This document shows, one piece after another, positions 1-14,097 of a DNA stretch of 64,000 bases (its first letter is position 1; each line of letters opens with the position of its first letter). The position numbers and the translations under genes are program-made. Source of the stretch: Apis mellifera (taxonomy: Eukaryota; Arthropoda; Insecta; Hymenoptera; Apidae); assembly GCF_003254395.2 (NCBI RefSeq), contig NC_037646.1, forward strand, positions 11,713,381 to 11,777,380. Reading direction: 5' to 3'. The notes beneath the pieces were generated by a model. The model did no database searches. It saw nothing but the letters and a program-made list of their open reading frames with translations, and was not told the DNA's origin.

Positions 1-924
1 GTTTAAAAGAGCAAGAGTTCGAGGAAGCGGAACGGGAGAAAGAGACTAATAGACCTGTTCGCGCGGGTACGAGCGGAACGGATTCGGGGGCGCCACAATA
101 GGGGATCCAGCTTAAGATCGCGCCGTTTAACGCCGAACCCCTGCGGCGCGACACCCGTCAATAAAACACCCCATGAAACGGCAACTACACGTTAAAGGCC
201 TTCCAATCCTTCGACCCGTCCACGCACCGCTACCCCCCCCCCCTCTTGCTTAATCGTTTCGATCGAATAAATTTTTCTCGATCGAACCAATTTTCATATT
301 CCAACGTTCAGTTTAATCTTGATTCTTTTTTTAAACAAAAATTCACCTTGCCATTTCGAGATGTTCCATGATAATAATAATAATAATATTCGATGAAACG
401 ATTCGTCGAGCGATCAAATCCCCTTTCGAATATCAACCGCACCCCATTCGTAGGGCAACAAAGGAGAGAGAGAGAGAGGAAGAGAGGGGGAGCTTATTTT
501 CGAAATCGAAGGATTCGCAGGAAGACGCAGTTGTCGGGGCGGGATGCATACGGTCGAATTTATCGCGGATGAATCGAGGAAAGAAGGGGTGGAAGGGATC
601 CCGGGGGATTGGGCGGGGAATTAGCAGGAATATAGCAGCATTTAGTAGAGCGGGCGCACAGAATCCACCGAATCGCCCCTGTTTGTCCAACAACCATATA
701 CATACGGGACATTTTCCGCGCGAGCAATGATCTCGTTATTTGTTTCCAGCCATGATAAAAGGGTGCCGTCTCTCCTCTGCCTCGCCGGTTCACGCCGGTC
801 ACGGCCCGCTTTCACGCACCGCGGCCAGCGGATTTGGATCCTTGCCGCGCTTCCTCGCTTCTCTTTCGCGCGATTTTCGAGGAATTTCGAATCTATCTCC
901 TCGAAAATGTCGATCTAGAAAAAA
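1..924. other. Gene-free stretch, left edge
   Basis: No exon with convincing protein-like translation and splice sites is visible on either strand. The stretch holds a C-run near 233-243, a short (ATA)n run near 369-387 and a GA-rich run near 466-490. Open frames here are short and of biased composition. Confidence 0.6.
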
Positions 925-3900
925 GAGAAATGGATATCCTATTTTTTCGTTTCTGCGAAGGAACGTTACAGTGCGACTTTTGACCGAATTGAGCGAATTT
1001 TTGTCGAAGAAACTCGAAATTATGAATTTAGAAGAAAAAAATAGATTTATTTATCTTTCGTAATACGTTTCGTTGCAATAAGATTCGATTTCGAGTGAAT
1101 TTATCTCCTTTTGGATCTTGGATCCAAGTGAACTCGGTGAATTTTTATCGAAAAAATTAGAAGCATTGAGAAAAAAGAGAAAGAAACATGTCATCTACGA
1201 TATCTGTTTTTCGTAACACATTTCTTCGTAATAATGCGACTTCTGATCAAGCGAAATTATAAATCTAGAAAAAAAATAGACATATTTATCTTTCGTATGC
1301 AAAGGAATGTTACAATGCGATTTGATTTCAAGCAAATTTATCTCCTTTTAGATCTTGGATCCAACTCGGTGAATTTGTATCGAAAAAGTTTGAAGCATTG
1401 AGAAAAAGGAACATATTATCTACGATATCTATTTTTCGTTTCTTCGTTACAATGCGACTTCTGATCAAGCGAATTTTTATCGAAGAAACTCGAAATTATA
1501 AATCTAGAAAAAAAAATAGACATATTTATCTTTCATATGCAAAGGAATGTTACAATGCGATTCGATTTCAAGCGAATTTATCTCCTTTTGGATCTTGGAT
1601 CCAAGTGAACTCGGTGAATTTGTATCGAAAAAGTTTGAAGCATTGAGAAAAAGGAACGTATTATCTACGATATTTATTTTTTGTTTCTTCGTTACAATGC
1701 GACTTCTGACCAAGCGAATTTATCTCCTCTTTTCTTTTGGATCTTGGATCCAAGAAAATTCGGTGAATTTTTGTCGAAATTATCAAGAAAAAGAAGAAAT
1801 AGACGCTATCTATTTTTTCGTTTCTTCGTTTCTGTTCGTCGTGAAGGAACGTTATATTGCGATTTCTGATCAAGCGAATTTATCTCCTTTTGGATCTTGG
1901 ATCCAAATGAACTCGGTGAATTTTTAACGAAAAAATTCGAAGTATTCGAAGCATATCTATTTTTCGTAACACGTTTCTTCGTTACAATGCGATTTTTGAC
2001 TAAGCAAATTTATCTCCTCTTTTCTCTTGGATCTTGGATTCAAGTAAATTCGATAAATTTTTATCGAAATCATTAACCTAGAAAAAGAAGAAATAGACGC
2101 TTTCTATATTATCTATTTTTTCATTTCTTCGTTTCTGTTCGTTGCAAAGGAACGTTACAATATGATTTCTGATCAAGCGAATTTATTTTCTCTTTTCTCT
2201 TTAATCTGGATTCAAGTAAATTTTTATTGAAAAGACTCAAAATCATCAATCTAGAAGGAAGAGAAATAAACGCGCTATCTATTTATTTCTTCGTTTCTTC
2301 GTTTTTGTTCTTTGCGAAGGAACAGTTACAATGCGGCTTCTGATCAAGAGAATTTATTTCCTCTTTCGATCCAAGTAAACTGGATGAATTTTTATCGAAA
2401 ATGTTCGAAGCATCGAGAGAAAAGAGAAAGAAACACGCTATCTACACGATATCTATTTTTCGTAACACGTTACGATGCGATTTCTGAACAATTTATTATC
2501 TGGCGAATTTATCTTCTCTTTCCTCTTGGATCTTGGATGAATTTTTATCGAAAAAGCTCGAAATCATCAACCTAGAAAAAAAAGAAATAGATACTATCTA
2601 CGCTATCTATTTTTAGTAATACGTTTCGTTGTAAAGAAACGTTACAATGCAATTTCTGATCAAGCGAATTTATCTCCTCTTTCCTCTTTTATCTTGAATT
2701 CAAATAAATTCGGTGAATTTTTATCGAAATCATCAAGCTAGAAAACAAAAGAAAGACACGCTATTTATTTTTCTTCGTTTCTTCGTTTCTGTTCGTCGCC
2801 AAGAAATGTTACAACGCGATATCTGACCAAGCGAATTTATCTCTTCTTTCCTCTTTGATCTTGAATCCAAGAAAATTCGGTGAATTTTTATCGAAGAAGC
2901 TCGAAATCATCAAAAAAAAAAAGAAATAGACACGCTATCTACCTTTCTTCTGTAACACGTTTCTTCGTTTCTGTTCGTCGCGAAGGACAACGCGATATCT
3001 GACCAAGCGAATTTATTCAATTTTATCCATTCTTTTTTGTTGGATCTTGGATCCGGATAAACTGAATGAATTTTTATCGAAAAAAAGAGAAACAAACACG
3101 CTATCTACGATATCTATTTTTCGTAACACGTTTCTTCCTTACAATGCGATTTCTGACCAAGCGAATTTATCTCCTCTTTCGTTGGATCCTCGATCCAAAT
3201 AAACTCGAAGAATTTTTATCAAAAAAGCTCGAAATCATCAACCTAAAAAAAAAAAGAAATAGACACTATTTTTCATAATACGTTTCGTTGTAAAGGAACG
3301 TTACAATGCAATTCCTGATCAAGCGAATTTATCTCCTCTTTCCTCTTTGATCTTGAACTCAAGTAAATTTGGTAAATTTTTATCTAAGTCATCAACTTAG
3401 AAAACAAAAGAAAGATACGCTATCTATTTTTCTTCATTTCTTCGTTTCTGTTCGTCGCCAAGAAACGTTACAATGCGATATCTGACCAAGCGAATTTATT
3501 CAATTCTATTCCTTTCCTCTTTGATCTTGGATCTAAGTAAATTTGGTAAATTTTTATCTAAATCATCAACCTAGAAAACAAAGAGAAAGACACATTATCT
3601 ACCTTTCTTCTATTTCTTCATTTCTGTTCGTCGCCAAGGAACATTACAACGCGATATTACTGACCAAACGAATTTATTCAATTCTATTCCTTTCCTCTTT
3701 GATCTTGGATTCAAGTAAATTTTTATCTAAATCATCAACCTAGAAAACAAAAGAAAGACACGCTATCTACTTTTCTTCACGTTTCTTCGTTTCTGTTCGT
3801 CGCGAAGGACAACGCGATATTTCTGACCAAGCGAATTTATTCAATTCTATCCCTTCTTTCCTCTTTGATCTTGGATCCAACTAAATTCGATAAATTTTTA

Positions 3901-4300
3901 TCTAAATCATCAACTTAGAAAACAAAAAGAAAGACACATTATCTACCTTTCTTCTGTTTCTGTTCGTCTCGAAGGACAACGCGATATTACTGACCAAGCG
4001 AATTTATTCAATTCTATCCCTTCTTTCCTCTCGGATCTTGGATCCAACTAAATTAGATAAATTTTTATCTAAATCATCAACCTAGAAAACAAAGAGAAAG
4101 ACACGCTATCTATCTTTCTTCTGTTTCTTCGTTTCTTCGCGAAGGACAACACGATATTACTGACCAAGCGAATTTATTCAATTCTATCCCTTCTTTCCTC
4201 TCGGATCTTGGATAAACTCGATGAATTTTTATCGAAAAAGCTGGAAAAATCGTCGATCTGAAAAAAAAAAGAAAAAAAAGAGAAATAGACTATCTATTTT
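925..4300. repeat. Degenerate AT-rich tandem array A
   Basis: One sequence theme recurs about 18-20 times in the same orientation: a segment resembling CAAGCGAATTTATCTCCT, then GGATCTTGGATCCAAG, then GTGAATTTTTATCGAAAA, then an A-rich AGAAAAAGAAATAGAC block, then TTCGTTTCTTCGTTACAATG. Spacing between successive GGATCTTGGATCC cores varies from about 140 to 240 bases, so units have diverged by indels. Copies at 2700-4200 form a subfamily carrying GAAAACAAAAGAAAGACACG. Frames through it are short repeats of one another, so it is not coding. It reads as an old minisatellite. Confidence 0.85.
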
Positions 4301-7300
4301 CCGTTTAATCCTTCGTTCGATCACTCGGCCGCGAAAAAAATACGCCCTTAATCCCGATGATTAATCCCCTGGATGGGAAATGGAAAGCGCGAAACGCTCT
4401 CTCTCGGCGCGAATCCGTGAAAACGGTTTTCGAAAACAGTTGAAACAGGACGCGCGGGGGGGGGGGGGAACAGGAGAGAGGGAGGATTGAAACGGGAAGC
4501 AGAATCGTCATTGATTAGGAATAATTACCGTTAACGAGCGCGATTAAAAGCCGGGAGGAGGCCTCCGCTCCCGGTTTATTAAATGTAAACAGCCATGTTT
4601 TTAACCATCCTCCCTCCCTCCGTTCGTTTCGTTTCGTTTCGAAATCGGGAATTTCTCCGCTGCTCCGAATAATCACCGGAACTTCCGGATTATTTTAACC
4701 CGGCCGGCCCGGCCTTGTTTGCTCAGCGCGCATAAATTAACGAAACGCCAAGTAAAATGGAACGATTCCGCGGCCGCAAATCTCGCGCCGCCCAGATTCA
4801 CATCTCTCCATCCAGCTGATCAGATGTCGCTAATTAACGCGACTCCTCATTTTTCTCCATCGTTTCGATCGTTTCCTCTCCAAATCGAGTCGAATAAATT
4901 ATCTCCTCGACCAGGAGGAGAACTCCTTTCCTCTTCCAGGGCAACGATCGTAACGTTATCGCGCGGCGACGGACGCGTCCACTCGATCCACCCGCGGCCA
5001 GTGGATATCTATTATCCTCGCAAAGTGACCAAGATGTCAGGGATGCTTGATGGATGAGCGGTGATTAATTATACAACGTCCATCCCCCTCTCTGTAACCG
5101 GCACTCGGGTTTTCCCGATGGTAAACACTAGACGATCCTTCGTTCCACGCTGCCTCTTCTCAGCCGAGAAACCGTCGTCGTCGTCGTCGTCGTCGTGCTC
5201 GACCGTTCCGATTGACGTATTAATTTTCTAAAGTGGATACGCACAAACCCCCGTGCAAACGTGGTCGAGGATCGATCCACTCGTTAATCTCGATAATGGG
5301 GAAAGGAGGGAATTATTCGTTTTCGTTCGCGTAAAAATTTGTGGATGGAAAGAGAAGGGATTTTTAAGAATGGAAAACTCGAGGGAGGCGCGATTTTCGG
5401 ATATCCGGAAAGGAGGGAATCGTGGACAAACAATCGCGGCCGCGACGAGAGAGAGACGTGCCGGGCAGCGCCGAGTGTGGATTTACGAGACAATGATCAA
5501 GAGATGACCGGTGGTTCCGCTACAATTACGGAAATGGTTACTCGAGGCAATCAGGTTAACTGGCAAATTGCGATCGATCGTCCCTTAACCGCGCAAGGAA
5601 CTGCGCAAACAACCTCCAGAAGATCTCGTTACGCTTCCACCGAAATTCGATTCCTACCCCTTTTCTCGCCTCGCGAGGGAAATTTCAAAAAAGAAGAGTC
5701 GAGAAAATCGACGCATTTGTCGAATCTGTCGCAACGAACGTTTCATCGACGCGATGGAAAAAGGAGTAGAAACGGCGTTGCGAGACGTGCCTGTCCGCAC
5801 AGCGCGTGGATTTGCGCGAGGATAACCACCGAGGATGGCCACGGTCAGCGATCATTACGCTCGAGCGAGACGAGCAATCGATGAAAAATACGACACCTGT
5901 TTCGAAACCGTTTCTAGTTTCGACCATTCCTCTCCGTTTCTAAAATTTCTCGAAAAGATACATTGCAAGTTACGTAGCCATCATAGTCGAAATAGGCTGA
6001 AAAATTAATCCCCCTTTTCTAGTACGCTCTCCCTCGCACAACCGGTGCATAATTCCCGCCACGATCCGCTAATCCACTTTTCTTTTCTCTCGGATGGAAA
6101 AACAGGGGTGAATCGAAATCAGGTGTTGCGACGAAATGAAAGGCGACCGCACGTGTTCGTTCTCGCGGCTGGTTCGCATTCGGTGATCACACGCGCCATT
6201 ATCCTTGACGCGATTAAACCGGTTTCACGATTTGTCGATTGTTTTTAAACCGGGTGGGGGGGGGGAGAGGCCTGGATCCTGAATCGTTTAATCGATCGAG
6301 GGGAGAGGGCAGACGATCAAAGGGTCGATGATCAGCGCGGATACAGATTTTGTTTGTACACGTCGAAAGCGTGTATAGATTCGGCCGTTGTAACGACTTT
6401 GTTCCGCGATTCTGCCCGTTTGTCGTATTGGTAAATCCAAACAAGAGCCGCGATGATCGCGCCGCTCGTCCTTTGCCAGGCCTCCTCCTCCTCCCCTCTA
6501 CCTCGCCGCCCGATTTTCGACTGCTGATCATCAGCGGATCGAGCTGCGGCCGCTTCCGCAAATCGAAACGGCGCGCTTTCAACTGCGATCGCAAATATTG
6601 CGAGACCCGAGAATTTGCCAACTTTTTTCCCCTCCTTTAAGGTTTTATATATAATAGAGAGAGACGAGTTTAAGCATCGAAATAATAAGCTTCTGAACGA
6701 TGATGCGCGTCAACACCCTTTCACGCTTCTCTAAGCGTGAACCACAACCCCTGCGATACGGTTATTGTCCAGCTTTCTACCCTAAATAGAGGCCAACGTT
6801 GTCGAGCATTACGACGAATAATTAGCGTGAACCATTTACTAGGCGATATAACAGTGTATGTGTATCGATCGGTTTTTCGCCTTTCATCGATGGTTTTAAG
6901 AGGAGAGAGAAAGGAAGTACCGATCTTCCGCGGTCGATTCAATCGAAAAATTGACTTAATCCACTCCTATCCCGTTTTAATTCGTGCTAAACCTCTCAAA
7001 TTTCGAGAACAAACATCGAAGTACGCAAAAGATGGGAGGAGAGAAGGAAAATATGTGGAGAGCAATTTTGGGAGGAGGGGGATCTATCTCCTCGAGATTG
7101 AAGTTTCTAGAACTTGTTTCCTCCCACCAGATCTTCTCTCGGGGAGAAAATATTTCGCATATTGTTGCTCGAGGTGCGAAATTGGAAACGTGCCGCCATT
7201 AAAACGGCATTAGGCATCGATCGATGGAAAAGGGTTGCTTCCGCGTACTCATAAACCTGCGATTCATCGGAGACGAAACCTCTGCTAATGTTTTAGAATT

Positions 7301-9394
7301 TTTGCCATCCTCGAAGCGATCGATTTTTCAAGGGATCGAGAGATGGAAAAAGATCAGCATCTCGATATCGTGCAAACGCGTTTGTAAGCGTAACGTAGAA
7401 AGAGGTGATCTCGGAATTATCGAGTACAATCGGAGGGAATTCATCTCGAGGAGAACGTAACCCCTGTCTCGCGGGCTGTTTTAATATTTCACTCTATCTT
7501 CCTTCCCATCGTGACAACGTCTTCGAATTTCTCGATGAGGCTCCCGATGAATACGAGAAACGGGGAAGGATCTCGATTAATAAATCGAGGAATAACAATG
7601 GCTCGTACAATTATTTCCCCTATCTTAATATCCTTCTTAATTTTCCAAATCCTCATCCTCCTCTACGAAAAGAAAAAAAAAAGAAGAAGAAACCACCTAT
7701 AGTACAAGCCTTAGCCTCGATTCCCATCTCTTAGGAAAAATTCGATCGGCGTCCACCCCGGTAGCCCAGTGAACGCCGCGAATCTCCTCTCGTACATCCA
7801 TCCTCTAGGGATAGCCAAGCAAATCTCGAGCTTCTCTCCTTCGTTTTCCCCGTGATTTTCCACGAGAGAGGAAGAGAGACGGTCGGAGAGAGAGGGAGGG
7901 AGAAGCGTGGCAAGGCAGGCGAGAGGAGAGAGGGAAAGAGAGAGAGAGAGAGAGAGAGCGGGTAGCCGGCGGCGGCGGTCGAGCGAGGAAAGCGTTGCCA
8001 TCGCTACGCCTGGGTATCAGCTTGCCTTCTGGTTGGCCCGAGCGAACGCGGCCCATGAGACTTCGCGGGGTGCAAAGCACGCTTGGCCGAGGTATTGACG
8101 CGCCTTCGTGTCCGACGCGCCGAGAGAGGGACGAACGAGCGAGCGCGCGAGAGGGTGTGCAGGCAGGCGAGGAGCGGGCGAACGAGGATGGAGTTGAACG
8201 TGAAACGGACGGAGAGGAGGAGAGTGGCTGCGAGGCGGACGAGGACGGCCGAGGATGATGGGTTGGATCCCCCTCTCGGCAGGCGGACGGACGAGGGAGG
8301 AGGGAAGCGAGGAGCACGGCAGAGTGAAAGGGTGAAAGCGATGGACGGGACAGGGACGGATGGAGAGAGAGAGAGAGAGGAGAGTGGGAGAGACGCGGCA
8401 GGGAGCGTGGAACGAGCCAGAACGCAGGCTCGTTCAACATGGCCGACGCTTCGTAACCCCCCACGCTGATAAACGTGCTCATATTCGCTGATAGCCGCTC
8501 CCACACGCGTCAGCACAACCGTCTTTCCCTCCTCTTCCTCGCCTCCCCCTCTCCTCCTCTCTTTCTCTCTCTCTCTTCCTCTTTCCCTCCTCCTCCTCCT
8601 CCTGGCTCCTTGCACTCCTCGCGCTTTTTGCAGCGGGTTCGGATTCTCCGCGAGTCTCTTTTCCCGGCTCTCGCTCGATTCACCCTACTGGCTTCGTCTT
8701 CCTTTCTTTCTCTTTTTTCTTCTTTTCGCTATCTCTCTCTCTCATACAGGTTTTAAATTTTGGTTTTAAGGGAGTCTTTTTATCCCTTTTTATCCTTGTT
8801 CTTCTCTTTTCTTTTCTTTTTCTATTTTTTCTTAAACCCGGTTCAAACGCGGTTCTTTTTCCTGCTCGTTTCAAATTCGATCGCGGATCTCGAGTGCGGA
8901 TATTTCGCGAGATCCTTCTCCTCCCTTCGTTTCGTTACACGTTTCGCCTCCTCGCTTTTTCTCCTCTCACTTGGAAAAGGTTAATTCGCGATCCCCGGGA
9001 GATTTTCGGAGCGGCGGCCGTGAGGGCGTATGGGGAAATTACGGGAGGGCTTACAACGGCGAGATTACGAGAGGCGTTGCGTAACGATAACCAAATAGAG
9101 ACTTCCGGATCGATCCCATCTTTTTTCCCGCTTCCTCCTCCAAGAAAAGGAGAGCTCTCTCTTCGTCCCTCCCTCCGAGAGGGAAAATACAGTTTTATCG
9201 AAGAAAAATATGCACCGCTACTCCCCGATACATACCACCCTCCCCTTGGGTACGTACGCGGCATTACGTAATTTCCCCTCCCCCTTCCTTCGAGTAGAGC
9301 AAAGCAAACCTTACCTCGGAACCCAGGTTTTATCTGGAGGAGAAATTCAACCGACGCGATAATTCGAACCATCAACCGGATCAACCGTCGTGAC
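4301..9394. other. Gene-free stretch with low-complexity tracts
   Basis: No supported gene. It contains a G-run at about 4457-4468, a (GTC)n run near 5172-5195, GA-rich sequence at 7860-8430 and CT-rich sequence at 8520-8760. Single-copy CpG-containing parts at 4500-4800 and 5440-6640 have no exon-like reading frame with splice sites. They could be regulatory DNA, which cannot be decided from sequence alone. Confidence 0.55.
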
Positions 9395-10121
9395 GATTGT
9401 AAAAATAAAGTGTTAAAGATAATATAACTAAGAAAGCATGTATATATATATATATAAATTGGAAGAATCTTATGAATCTTAAAATTAATGTAATTTTTAA
9501 TAAATTTCGTTAAATTTATCAAATCGAGGAGGGAAAGAGGGAAAAGTTGATGTCCTCGAGACGCGTTCAATTTGGCAACCGTTGTGATGATTGTAAAAAT
9601 ACGTGTTAAAGATATAACTAAGAAAATATAACTAAGAAATATAACTAAGAAGATATAACTAAGAAAATATAACTAAGAAAGCGTGTATATATATATATAA
9701 ATTGGAAGAATCTTATGAATCTTAAAATTAATGTAATTTTTAATAAATTTCGTTAAATTTATCAAATCGAGGAGAGGAAGAGGGAAAAGTTGGTGTCCTC
9801 GAGACGTTCAATTTGGCAACCGTCGTGACGATTGTAAAAATACGTGTTAAAGATATAACTAAAAAAATATAACTAAGAAATATAAGTAAGAAGATATAAC
9901 TAAGAAAATATAACTAAGAAAGCATGTATATATATATATATATAAATTGGAAGAATCTTATGAATCTTAAAATTAATGTAATTTCTAATAAATTTCGTTA
10001 AATTTATCAAATCGAGGAGGGGAAGAGGGAAAAGTTAATGTCCTCGAGACGCGTTCAATTTGGCAACCGTCGTGACGATTGTAAAAATACGTGTTAAAAA
10101 TAATATAACTAAGAAAGCGTG

Positions 10122-10153
<32 letters not shown>

Positions 10154-10290
10154 CTAAGAAAGCGTGTATATATATATATATATAAATTGGAAGAATCTTA
10201 CGCTTAAAATTAATGTAAATTCGTGTGATTTCTAATAAATCAGATCAGGGAGGAGGAAAAAGTTGGTGTCCTCGAGACGCGTTCAATTCG
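9395..10290. repeat. Tandem array B, period about 240 bp
   Basis: Four direct copies of a unit are visible. Each contains CGTGACGATTGTAAAAATA, a run of ATAACTAAGAAA 10-mers, a (TA)n tract, TTGGAAGAATCTTATGAATC and ATCGAGGAGGGGAAGAGGGA. The TTGGAAGAATC core occurs near 9458, 9702, 9946 and 10186, giving a regular period of about 240 bases. Copies are closely similar, so the array is younger than array A. The internal ATAACTAAGAAA motif varies in copy number between units, a repeat within a repeat. Confidence 0.9.
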
Positions 10291-13200
10291 TCCTCGGCGA
10301 AATTGTCTCAGATCGGCGAGGATCGTGCGATTTTATTAGCGGACCTCCCTACCTCCTCCTTCCTCCTGCCCATTAAGCGGGCGGATTACATTCTAATTAA
10401 CAAGGAGTTTGTCGTGCGGCCGCCCCCCCTTCCCCTCACCCCTAATCCGTTTACGAAAATTTCAATTTCTCGGCCGCACCTAAGTAAACCGCGCCTCGCA
10501 ACCTCGGACACGCGCGCGCGACAGACTTTGCCTTTCGTCTCGGGACACGTATACGTATCGAGCGGGGATGTAATCCTTTCCACGATCGAGAAAATTAGGA
10601 TCGGGAGGGAGGATGGACGAGGTTGTTTCTTCCTCTCCTTCCTCGAGAATTAAAAAGATGGGATCGAAGGATTGGCGTTGATGGAGTTGTTGGTCCAAAA
10701 TTGCGCGCCAGAGGGATGGAAGAGAAAAGGATAAACAAGGATGAAACAGCACTGTGATTTGGATCGATTTCTATATTCATGTTTGATTAAAAATTAATTG
10801 GGCGACGAACGAGAGGCGGATCCACTTTTTGTTTTCTTCTCTCTTGTTAATTGAAGACATTCGCTTTTTAACTCGAGAATCGAGAAACATTTTGTCGCGT
10901 GGAGGCGTAGAAATTGCGGGAGGGGGAAAGAAAAATCTGGATGGGACGATTAACTTTGTTCCATGCCTGTTTTATTAAACGCGAAAATAAAAAAAGACAT
11001 GGAATGGAAAAAAGCGTTATTTCGAATAACGTGGAAATTTGCTGGGAAGAGGAAATAAGTAATATAGAAATAAGTAACCTCGCCTCAAATATTTGTATCG
11101 TTCGTGGAAGAAAGGAGAAAGAGAGCGTGTGCGTTAATCGTAGCGACGTTAATTAAAAGGGGGCAGTGGTGGTATTATGTCACGCGTGAAACGGAATGGA
11201 ATAACATTTGCCTGCTTAAATCCTCGTGTGGAAAAAGAGAGAGAGAGAAAAAAAAAGAAAAAGAATTACACCGTTCTTTTCCCGCTTACGTTCATCGATC
11301 ATTCGTCCTCTTATTTCTCCAAGTCAAACAATCATACCTCTACCCGCGAGATGTAACAGTTTTTAAATTCGGTTTGGAAATGGTCCGGTACCGGATCAAA
11401 TTGAACGTAAAGATATTTATTTTTCCCTACAAATTGGAGTGGAAGCGGGTGGCGAGGAATGGCGAAGATACTCGTTCGATAATGGAATCGCAGAAATGAA
11501 ACGATAAATTTGAATTTTTTTTTTTTTTTACAGAGACAAAATACACACGCATATATACATATATACATATATATTGCGTTCTCATTAGTTGGAACGAAAC
11601 AATGAGGGATGAACGAACGAGCGCGCACGCGTCCACGAGTTCCAGTTATAAAATTAAATTGAAAATTATACGGGCCCGTGCGCGATGCGTGAAATGTATC
11701 AAAATTGTTTGCAGTTTTTATCATGTTTGCCGTACCAGCGAATTATTATATCGTATTTCCATAAAGCCATTACACTCCATTAAAATGAAATTCGCAGCTC
11801 GGCGCTAATCGATCGGCCGTTACGTACGCGCGTTTAAACTTTTTGTTTATTACGCGTTTATTGCCCCCCCTCCCCCGCCCTATTTCCCTCCGAAATTACA
11901 TTTTTTATGCTGAACACATCGCACCCCCCTCCTCCCCCGATCAAGTCGATTTTTCGTTATTGTTTTATCGCCCGATCATCTTCGACGAGTGTAAATAAAT
12001 TTCCGCGGCAATGGAATATCGTGTAACGAAATATCAATTCGCGTCAATTTTATAATTCCGATAATTTTGTTTGTCCTCCCGATTCGTATTCCGTTCATAT
12101 TTGAAAAGAGGGAAGCTCGTGAGAAAATCCTCATCTTTCGTCTTCTCTCTCTCTTTTTTCTCCTCACGAGATTCGATCCGAGATTCGAAATTTCCTACGC
12201 ACAATTATCTCTCCCTTTATCGCGTTTACATAATCGCGATTACGTCGATCGAGCAGGGAATCAGTGGAGAGGATGCGTCAAGAAATGCGTCAAGAAATTA
12301 CGCATAAGGAAGATAAGGAAATTACGTGGAAAAACGTAAGCGCGAGCGTAAACGTTTGCGCGGGTTTCGAGGATCCGACCGATGATGATGATGAAGAAGA
12401 AAAAGAAGAAGAAGAAGAAGGAGAAGAAGGGAAAAAATTCGAGATCGGCATGTTGCACTTAAGAGGCGGCGTTAAGATATCTCTTATCTGATCTATTCTA
12501 GTCTTGTAAATTTATCGAGGATGGAATAAACGAACGGATCGATTCGGGGAAGAAGAAGGGAAGAAGAAGGGGGAATGAAAATTTGTCTTCCTATAATAAT
12601 TTTTCCGAATATGAAAAACAATTAGGTATCGATGTTGACCTTCGACCGTCTTGGCCGTCATTGGCCAATATTTGTAATGGGAAACAAATGACACTCGAAG
12701 AGCGGGAATTAAAGCTGACTTGTTCAAACGGACGGATCTCAAGTACTTTAAAAACATCTCGGTGACAAGTTTGAGCAAGCGGAGGAGGACGGTCGTTCTC
12801 GATTTCGTTCGTTTTCCCTAATTCTTTTCCTTAATTATTCTTTCGACCTGGTGGACGGCGAGTTCGCGAGGGTTAACATCGTTGGCCGCGTGGTTGACAA
12901 ACACGCGAGCGCGGGCAAAGGGGGGGGGCCTGTCACGCGACTAATATACGCGGTAAAAAATAAAAGGGAGGAGATAAAATTGTTGTTCGATCACTGATCA
13001 AATATTTGCCCCCGATAGGAAGAATCAAAGCAACATTAATACTTTTATGCCCGTTGTTTACGTTTTATTAACACGTCGTTGGAAAACTATTTCACGACAA
13101 ATACGGAAACATTTGACGATGAAAGTGGTTTAATAGTGGCTATGGGTCCGCTATCTTGCCTCAAATATTTGCCCTGTCCACAACGTTCTTGCTTAATTAT

Positions 13201-14060
13201 GACAACGCTAATTAAAAGAAAAACTGCAATAAGTTTTCCATCGAGTTTCTCGGCCGCTAAATAATATGCAAATGTTGAGGAGGAAGGAAAAAAAGAAAAA
13301 AGAAGAACAAGTAGAAGAAAATAAAAAAGCGTTTACGTTTGTTCTTTTTATTTAATTCATTCTCTAGTGTCGCGTGATGTTGTTTCGAAAATTATTATTA
13401 TTACCGCGAGATCGTAATAATGATGATGATGATGATGATAATAATAATAATAAAATAAAAATAATCGCGCTAGTCACGACTGTAGTCACAACTTTCGATT
13501 ACGCGAATTACGATTACGATGACGGTGCAAAAGTAAATAAACTCGGGCGTATCGATTACGATACTCGTAAAATACGATAATGAAACATCGCGGAATTTTT
13601 TCAAATTGCAACTTTACAGAGAAGAGGAAGGAATCTAATCGAGAACGGCATCACTAATCGCGCGCAACGTTTCAGACTGAAAAACTTCGATACCTGCCCG
13701 ATAAGTGGTCAATACGTAATATCTGTATTCAAAGTGAATCTTAATCTTTGAAAAAATGAACACGTGGAACGATGATACGGGCGAGAGACGGAGAGAATAT
13801 TTTCCTCGAAGAACTCGGATGCATCGCCACGTACGGTCTACGGTCAGACATCTTGTCACTGATTCTCCGCGAACCTTGACTCCTCGCCTCTGCTGACGAC
13901 GCGAAATTCACGCTTGCGCAACCATAAATTAACGAAGCTGCAAATTACCCTGACTAACACCACGTGCACATGTACGCTCGTGCAAATATCTGCATACAGG
14001 CGACGCAATGCAGCCGTGCACACTCCACGCGACCCACGTGAAACGGAGAAGCAAGACGCG

Positions 14061-14062
14061 TC

Positions 14063-14094
<32 letters not shown>

Positions 14095-14097
14095 TAT
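14061..14097. repeat. (TA)n microsatellite
   Basis: Nearly uninterrupted TA dinucleotides with one CA interruption near the right end. Similar TA runs recur at 9440-9457, 10123-10145, 19355-19402, 21284-21308, 24320-24340, 24400-24418 and 42183-42201. Confidence 0.9.

Noticed and set aside
7805..8615. Long minus-strand Ser/Pro/Arg-rich open frames
   Set aside because: They arise from GA repeats on the + strand; several frames are open at once and none resembles a protein family.
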